64,000 nt of DNA from Exiguobacterium sp. s193 (GTDB taxonomy: Bacteria; Bacillota; Bacilli; Exiguobacteriales; Exiguobacteriaceae), in contig NZ_JACSMR010000008.1 in assembly GCF_018618755.1 (NCBI RefSeq), forward strand, positions 1 through 64,000. The letters run 5' to 3'. Below are positions 59,515-64,000 of this stretch, piece by piece. The stretch's first letter is position 1; each line of letters starts with the position of its first letter. Position numbers and translations under genes: made by a program. The notes beneath the pieces are model-generated. The model had not been told where the DNA came from, made no database searches, and saw nothing but the letters and a program-made list of their open reading frames with translations.

Positions 59515-60591
59515 ATGTCGATGAATCAGCAGAACAGACACGTATTGGTCGCGAACAAGGTGCTGATCGCCATGAGCGGTCTGACACGTTGGACGAAACG
59601 AGAAGAAGGCTTTATGTATGAGCAGCATCACTATAACATCCCGGGACCGTTCCTCGCCATGAAATGGACGAAGTCGCGGATCCGTCATCTTCTCACGCTT
59701 CTCTCGCATTGTGACGACAAGGGCATGTTGTCCCTCGTCGAGAGCGAGGCGCTCGCGGACCATGCCCGGACCTCAGTCCGTTCATTGCACGACAACCTAC
59801 GTCTGTTCGAGAAGGCGGGGCTCATCCGGTATGACTTCCATTTCACCGGCGTCCTATCGATCGAGCTCGTCGACTACCTCTCCAACTATCGTGACCTCAC
59901 GGAGGAATCGGGCAGCTTCGGTTCGAAGACGGGATATACCTCCATCTGGTGCGGGATGATCCGTCATCTCATGGAGATTGATCACGTCAACATCCTTCGC
60001 GTGGCATTGCGTGCCCTCGTACAGGTGGAACGCGACATCCATGTCCAGTCTCAGGAGAAGGCTATCCTCACCTATGACGAGGTGAAGGGCTTCCTCCCTC
60101 GCTATTGTGGCCATCGTCTTGCGGTGAAGGGCATGCTCGACCAGCTCTCACGCATCTTCGACGTACAGCTCGTCGAGGACACGAAGGACTTCCTGTCGGC
60201 CGTCAAGGGTAACATCTCGCTCAAGCGACGCATACATACCGTCACACGTCCACTCATGTTCCAGATGAAGATCGGGGAGAAGGTCGACAGCAGACGCATC
60301 CGCGAGGCGGAACGCGCGAGCACGCTCATCGGTTGGTTCGACCTTCGTGAGGTTGCCCGTGACTTCGTCGACTTCGACCTGCTCGAGGTGCCGCAGGCTT
60401 CCCTCAAGTCGCTCAGCGACACGTACGGGTTCGATGCCTGTGACGAGGTCCTGCGTTCGATCCGGAACGACTTCCTCCGCTACGGGGAACGCCTACAGGA
60501 GACGGACGTCTACAGTCTCTTCTTCCAGTCCCCGGTCCTCTATCTCAATGAGCGTCTGAGACGACTCTCGGAAAAATTGGCCATCGCATGA
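59515..60591 (+). CDS. Putative iteron-binding replication initiator
   Basis: This 358-residue protein contains a winged helix (LADHARTSVRSLHDNLRLFEKAGLIRYDF, about residues 80-110) and further basic helical segments. It follows the iteron array and a consensus promoter, with an AGGGGAGGTG ribosome site. Position and DNA-binding character make it the best candidate for the Rep protein of this replicon. I do not recognise a named Rep family, so the assignment rests on context. Confidence 0.6.
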   Translation: MSMNQQNRHVLVANKVLIAMSGLTRWTKREEGFMYEQHHYNIPGPFLAMKWTKSRIRHLLTLLSHCDDKGMLSLVESEALADHARTSVRSLHDNLRLFEKAGLIRYDFHFTGVLSIELVDYLSNYRDLTEESGSFGSKTGYTSIWCGMIRHLMEIDHVNILRVALRALVQVERDIHVQSQEKAILTYDEVKGFLPRYCGHRLAVKGMLDQLSRIFDVQLVEDTKDFLSAVKGNISLKRRIHTVTRPLMFQMKIGEKVDSRRIREAERASTLIGWFDLREVARDFVDFDLLEVPQASLKSLSDTYGFDACDEVLRSIRNDFLRYGERLQETDVYSLFFQSPVLYLNERLRRLSEKLAIA

Positions 60592-61077
60592 TGGTCTATT
60601 TGTCATGCTCTTTTCTGAAAAAGATGGTGAAAACGAGTAAAAATATCTCCCATATCGGCGTCATGGGGCTCGAAAAAGGATACGGGCGCATCCGGGGCGG
60701 CCATCCTGGCGATTTTTCGAATGTGTCATACCATTCAAGAAAAAAAACAAATACCTGTGATACTAAAAAAGGTAATGAATACAAAGAAACGACTCGTTCT
60801 GAACGAAAACGAGTATCAGGAACACATAATTCAAACGAAAGAGAACTTCCTCAAATCATCCTGTCTCTTTATCAGATGTCGATATCAGCAAGAAACGTTG
60901 GCATCAAAGGCTCTATGATCGATTCTCGTTTTCCAATTCTTTTTAATTCTTTTTTAATCTCTTCAATCTCCTTGAATATTTGTAATGAAGATAATCTGGT
61001 AAGCCCTCATGTCATCATCTTGGAAAAGTAGAGTTCGCTCTATTGATTGAAGTACGAAAAGAACGACAAAAAAATTT
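60592..61077. other. Intergenic region between rep and par
   Basis: About 485 bases contain no well-supported gene. A short GGCCATC/GATGGTC hairpin overlaps the initiator's end. A 47-codon frame at 60775-60918 (MNTKKRLVLNENEYQEHI...) has AAGG too close to its ATG and is not called. Confidence 0.4.
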
Positions 61078-61125
61078 GTATACATTTCGACATCGAAACG
61101 TATACATGATAATAATTGTGTATAC
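61078..61125. promoter_or_regulatory. Three GTATAC sites upstream of parA
   Basis: GTATAC palindromes start at 61078, 61100 and 61120, about two helical turns apart. The outermost contexts mirror each other (TTTGTATACA and TGTATACAAA). They lie about 90 bp before the first parA and are a candidate partition operator or centromere. Confidence 0.55.
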
Positions 61126-61214
61126 AAATAAATATCACTTAAAAACGACAACGAACAATAAAATTATTGTCTTCAATCGACTTGTATGTGATGATGGAGA
61201 CAGAAAGGGGAGAG

Positions 61215-61997
61215 ATGATGAACATTCTGACGTTCTACATATCAAAGGGAGGTTCCGGGAAAACGACCTGTTCCCTCAACATGGGCCATGCTCTCGGTGA
61301 ACTTGGACAACGCACCCTGCTCGTGGACCTCGATCCACAAGGTTCCCTCAGCAAACTGATGCTCAAGGAGTCCGATACAATCAAATACATGACGCTCTTC
61401 GACGTCCATGCGAGAGGACTCGCCATCGAGGACATCCTGTTCGACGACGAGAAGCATAATGTCAGTCTCCTCCCCTCCAACGAACGGAACGCCCGGCTCA
61501 TCAATCTGATATCGGAGCAGGACAAGCTCTTCTTATTAAAAGACATGTTGGAACCATTAGCCGAGGAGTTCGATTGGATCATACTCGACTCTGTGCCCTC
61601 GATAAATGAGCTTTCAAAGGTCGTGCTATCCTGTGCGGACCATGTCGTAGTGCCCTTCATGCCGAAGAAGTTGGTATATGACCAGCTCGGCAGCACCATC
61701 CGGACAATCCGTCAGGTGAAGAAGTTCTACAACGCCTCGCTCGAACTGACCGGAATCATGCCGGTCGCAATCGATGCTGGCCTCAAAGGTGACCGTGAAT
61801 ATGCCGAGGCGATGCGCACACTCGCAGAGTCGGAGGGGCTCGACATACTACCTTCTGTCCGTCGTGCAGCGTTCATCGAGAAGGCGGCAGACAACGGAAA
61901 GAGCGTCCTCCAATATAAGTCGAAGGAAGGTATCGAGCTCGCACTCCCGTTCAGGGAACTTGCGAGACTCATGACAGAGGGAGGGAACACAGGATGA
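61215..61997 (+). CDS. parA: ParA-family partition ATPase, module 1
   Basis: This ATPase of about 260 residues has the deviant Walker A KGGSGKTT near residue 10, LLVDLDPQGSLS and WIILDSVPS (Walker B region). Two adjacent ATGs (61215, 61218) follow AAAGGGGAG; either may be used. It moves plasmid copies along the nucleoid together with the next gene's product. It overlaps that gene by 4 bp (ATGA). Confidence 0.85.
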   Translation: MMNILTFYISKGGSGKTTCSLNMGHALGELGQRTLLVDLDPQGSLSKLMLKESDTIKYMTLFDVHARGLAIEDILFDDEKHNVSLLPSNERNARLINLISEQDKLFLLKDMLEPLAEEFDWIILDSVPSINELSKVVLSCADHVVVPFMPKKLVYDQLGSTIRTIRQVKKFYNASLELTGIMPVAIDAGLKGDREYAEAMRTLAESEGLDILPSVRRAAFIEKAADNGKSVLQYKSKEGIELALPFRELARLMTEGGNTG

Positions 61998-62683
61998 AGG
62001 CACGTAACAGACAAATCCATAAGGTCAAGCCGCAGGAGCAGCATCCTTACCGGAGTGGGTTGACGGACATCGGGTCCGTCGTCCAGAAGCTCCCGGTCGC
62101 GCGAGACCTCGAGAACCTGGCCCTCGAAATCCAGGAGCTAGCGAAAGTGCAGACCATCTCTGTCTTCGAGATCGGTAAGCGTCTCTCGATTGCGAAGTCG
62201 GAGATGCATGACAACCAAGAATGGCGGAGCTTCCTCGAGGTCGTCAGCATGTCGAACTCCCTGGCCTCCCGCTACGTCAAGGCATACGATACCTTACAGC
62301 CTCTCGAGGAATCGCTCGGCAGCCTACCGGCCTCGAAGATATTCGAGTTGATGTACGTCGAGGACCCGGAGGACGTCGTACTGAACGGACTTCCCGTGAG
62401 GGATGGCCGGAAGCCAATCGAACAAGCGACCGTCCGTGAAATCCGGGCGAACCGATCCAGTACGTCAGGGGTGAAGGTCAGTGCCTTCCGACAGAAGGAT
62501 GCGATGTCGACCGTCGTATCGGCACGCGTCCCATCCGAGACGTCCGAAAAGATACAACGAATCGCGAACTCACGCGGTCTCAGCATCAGTGAGCTGCTCT
62601 CACAGATGATCGAGGAGACACTCGTGCGTGAAATCATAGAAGACAGGTCGGAAGCAGATACCATGGAAGGGGACGAAGACTGA
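61994..62683 (+). CDS. ParB-like centromere-binding protein, module 1 (DUF3102-like plus RHH)
   Basis: This 229-residue protein has a DUF3102-like helix-turn-helix (IGKRLSIAKSEMHDNQEWRSFLEVVSMSNSLASRYVKAYDTL, about 55-100) and a C-terminal ribbon-helix-helix-like tail (VVSARVPSETSEKIQRIANSRGLSISELLSQMIEE, about 175-210). It is not a canonical ParB/Spo0J with a CTPase fold. It is coupled to ParA upstream (ATGA) and to the second ParA downstream (TGATG). Confidence 0.65.
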   Translation: MKARNRQIHKVKPQEQHPYRSGLTDIGSVVQKLPVARDLENLALEIQELAKVQTISVFEIGKRLSIAKSEMHDNQEWRSFLEVVSMSNSLASRYVKAYDTLQPLEESLGSLPASKIFELMYVEDPEDVVLNGLPVRDGRKPIEQATVREIRANRSSTSGVKVSAFRQKDAMSTVVSARVPSETSEKIQRIANSRGLSISELLSQMIEETLVREIIEDRSEADTMEGDED

Positions 62684-63459
62684 TGAAGAAAATCGCATTG
62701 TACAACCGGAAGGGCGGGGTAGGGAAGTCGACGACGACGATCAACCTCGCGCATGCCTATGCGAGGGACGGACTACGGGTTCTCGTCATCGATGCGGATG
62801 ACCAGGCCTCGACGTCGAACGGACTCGGCCTGACGGAGGACTACCCAGGGAAGGTATTGCTCGACTGCCTACTCGAGGAGAACGATCCCTTCTATTCACC
62901 AATCGAGAAAGTCATCGTCAACTGTGAGTATGAGACCGGGACCATCCACCTCATACCGACACGCCGATCGGCCTCGCCGACAGGGTTGACGAGCCAGATG
63001 GGCTACGAATACCGACTCAGTGAGGAGTTGGCACGCGTCGAGGAACTGTTCGACGTCTGCCTCATCGATTGCCCGGGTTCGACGTCCGCCCTGAACCCAT
63101 ACGCCCGGTGTGCATTGGTCGCCCAGGATCTTATCGTCATGCCGGTACAGATGCAGAAGTTCTCGATGGATGCCGTCTACACGGCACCGGAGGAACTAGA
63201 AGAGATGAAACGCTATAAGGAGGACATCCATATCGCGGCATTCGTCCCGACGATGGTCGGGTCGCGCTCGAAAGGTGATCTCACGACGGTCGAGGAGCTC
63301 GTCGACCTCGGACGTGAGGTAGGCATCCCGGTGCTGACGACGATCCCTTACATGGTCAAGGTCCAGTCACTCCAGCGTGAGTCACGTCCGGTCATCGATC
63401 ACAAGGGACCCGCGACGGATGCCTACCTCAAGCTCGCAGAGGAGGTGCTCGCTTTATGA
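62683..63459 (+). CDS. parA: ParA-family partition ATPase, module 2
   Basis: This 258-residue ParA has Walker A' RKGGVGKSTTT near residue 10, VIDADDQAS, and CLIDCPGSTSALNPY. It is clearly different in sequence from module 1. It begins at the stop of the ParB-like gene and overlaps the next gene by 4 bp. Having two ParA genes in one operon on one plasmid suggests a fused pair of partition cassettes or a division of labour. Confidence 0.85.
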   Translation: MKKIALYNRKGGVGKSTTTINLAHAYARDGLRVLVIDADDQASTSNGLGLTEDYPGKVLLDCLLEENDPFYSPIEKVIVNCEYETGTIHLIPTRRSASPTGLTSQMGYEYRLSEELARVEELFDVCLIDCPGSTSALNPYARCALVAQDLIVMPVQMQKFSMDAVYTAPEELEEMKRYKEDIHIAAFVPTMVGSRSKGDLTTVEELVDLGREVGIPVLTTIPYMVKVQSLQRESRPVIDHKGPATDAYLKLAEEVLAL

Positions 63460-64000
63460 GTCGCAAAAAGAAGACACCGACGTTCTCGAGCTTCCAGGCG
63501 AACGGGACACTTCCTGCCACAGGGCCGAAACCTGACGCAAGGGAAGAGAAGATTGATGCCGTGAAGAAGTTCTCGGCGTCGACGACGGTCACGAACCCCT
63601 ATCAGTCCTTGTCGGCGACCGCCCTCTCACGCGTCGTCTCGAAGAACCTTCCGGAGAACATGGACGGATTGGTGCAGTACTATAACCATATCGATGCCAT
63701 CCATGCGACGAGCTTCGTCGAGAAGTGCCGTGTCCTAGCCCATGCCCATGACTTGTTCCGCAACGAGGACACGCGCGCAGAATTCCGGGAGGAGGAGGGC
63801 GGATGGCTCGAGTTCCTTGGGAAAATCGGCATGTCGCAGTCTCAGGTCAGCCGGTTCGTCTCGTTCTGGAACGTCTTCGGCGAGGAACTGCTCACGCAGG
63901 CAATCGCGGAGGACCTCACGTCCTCGAAACTCGCGGAATTGTTATCCTGGCCGGAAGACCCACGGGCGGCAATGCTCGATGGACGTACATATCCTATCGG
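63456..64000 (+). CDS. ParB-like protein, module 2 (partial)
   Basis: This frame opens with MSRKKKTPTFSSFQANG and continues past the window edge (181 residues visible). It contains GWLEFLGKIGMSQSQVSRFVSFWNVFGE (about 125-152), the same DUF3102-like helix-turn-helix type as the module 1 ParB-like protein. It starts inside the ParA stop (ATGA). The C-terminus is not seen. Confidence 0.65.
   Translation, partial: MSRKKKTPTFSSFQANGTLPATGPKPDAREEKIDAVKKFSASTTVTNPYQSLSATALSRVVSKNLPENMDGLVQYYNHIDAIHATSFVEKCRVLAHAHDLFRNEDTRAEFREEEGGWLEFLGKIGMSQSQVSRFVSFWNVFGEELLTQAIAEDLTSSKLAELLSWPEDPRAAMLDGRTYPI

Noticed and set aside
60588-61031. 147-residue plus-strand open frame between rep and par
   Set aside because: No ribosome site, overlaps the initiator's end, and composition resembles non-coding AT-rich leader.

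Overview
The window looks like part of a large conjugative plasmid (or plasmid-like integrated element) of a low-to-mid GC Bacillota. The evidence is purine-rich AGGAGG-type ribosome sites almost everywhere, a Gram-positive LexA box, a MobP2-type relaxase with a Gram-positive type IV secretion set, lipoprotein signals, and an iteron/ParA replication region. Codon style and gene content fit Exiguobacterium, but no rRNA or chromosomal marker is present, so the genus is inference. Composition is strongly mosaic: GC-rich backbone (about 16.4-33.7 kb, 35.6-39.0 kb, 49.8-64 kb) alternates with AT-rich cargo (0-4.2 kb, 14.4-16.1 kb, 39.0-49.5 kb).

Layout. 0-4.2 kb: a compact AT-rich cluster with three paralogous leaderless six-cysteine peptides, two thioredoxin-fold proteins, a MauE-like membrane protein and an ABC exporter, transcribed divergently from overlapping promoters. 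It looks like production and export of disulfide-rich peptides. 4.2-14.3 kb: accessory genes: a Fic enzyme, an SOS-controlled YolD-like gene, a 5'-truncated group II intron sitting in a truncated radC, an EamA transporter, two SMI1/KNR4 proteins around a duplicated segment, and a secreted ComEC-like metallo-beta-lactamase protein with DUF3006. 14.5-16.1 kb: a two-gene CBASS (Cap15 effector plus CD-NTase). 16.2-20.0 kb: ArdC-like protein, relaxosome proteins and MobP2 relaxase. 20.6-33.7 kb: candidate oriT and a T4SS operon (VirB1-, VirB3-, VirB4-, VirB6-, VirB8-, VirD4- and pilin-like), ending at an XRE regulator.

33.8-53.5 kb is a defence island. It holds a decayed and an intact Sau3AI/MutH-type endonuclease, a papain-like cysteine protease homologue, a chimeric tyrosine recombinase, a second diverged copy of the oriT-like element beside a TIR-like effector, IS3 remnants, Gabija (gajAB), a Septu-like ATPase/HNH pair, and an apparently undescribed divergent gene pair (49.8-53.5 kb). 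The two proteins of that pair share a C-terminal winged-helix-like domain, and one also carries the non-catalytic half of Sau3AI. 53.5-64 kb is maintenance: three identical-core palindromes, a perfect chromosomal-type parS, a putative DNA-binding replication/maintenance protein, an intact IS3-family element inserted in the centre of a palindrome, an array of about ten iterons with an adjacent initiator gene, and two consecutive parA-parB-like modules, the last running off the end.

The items most worth following up are the six-cysteine peptide cluster, the shared-domain divergent pair, the duplicated oriT-like element, the AT-rich VirB6-loop/lipoprotein cassette (a likely entry-exclusion module), and the chromosomal parS on a plasmid.
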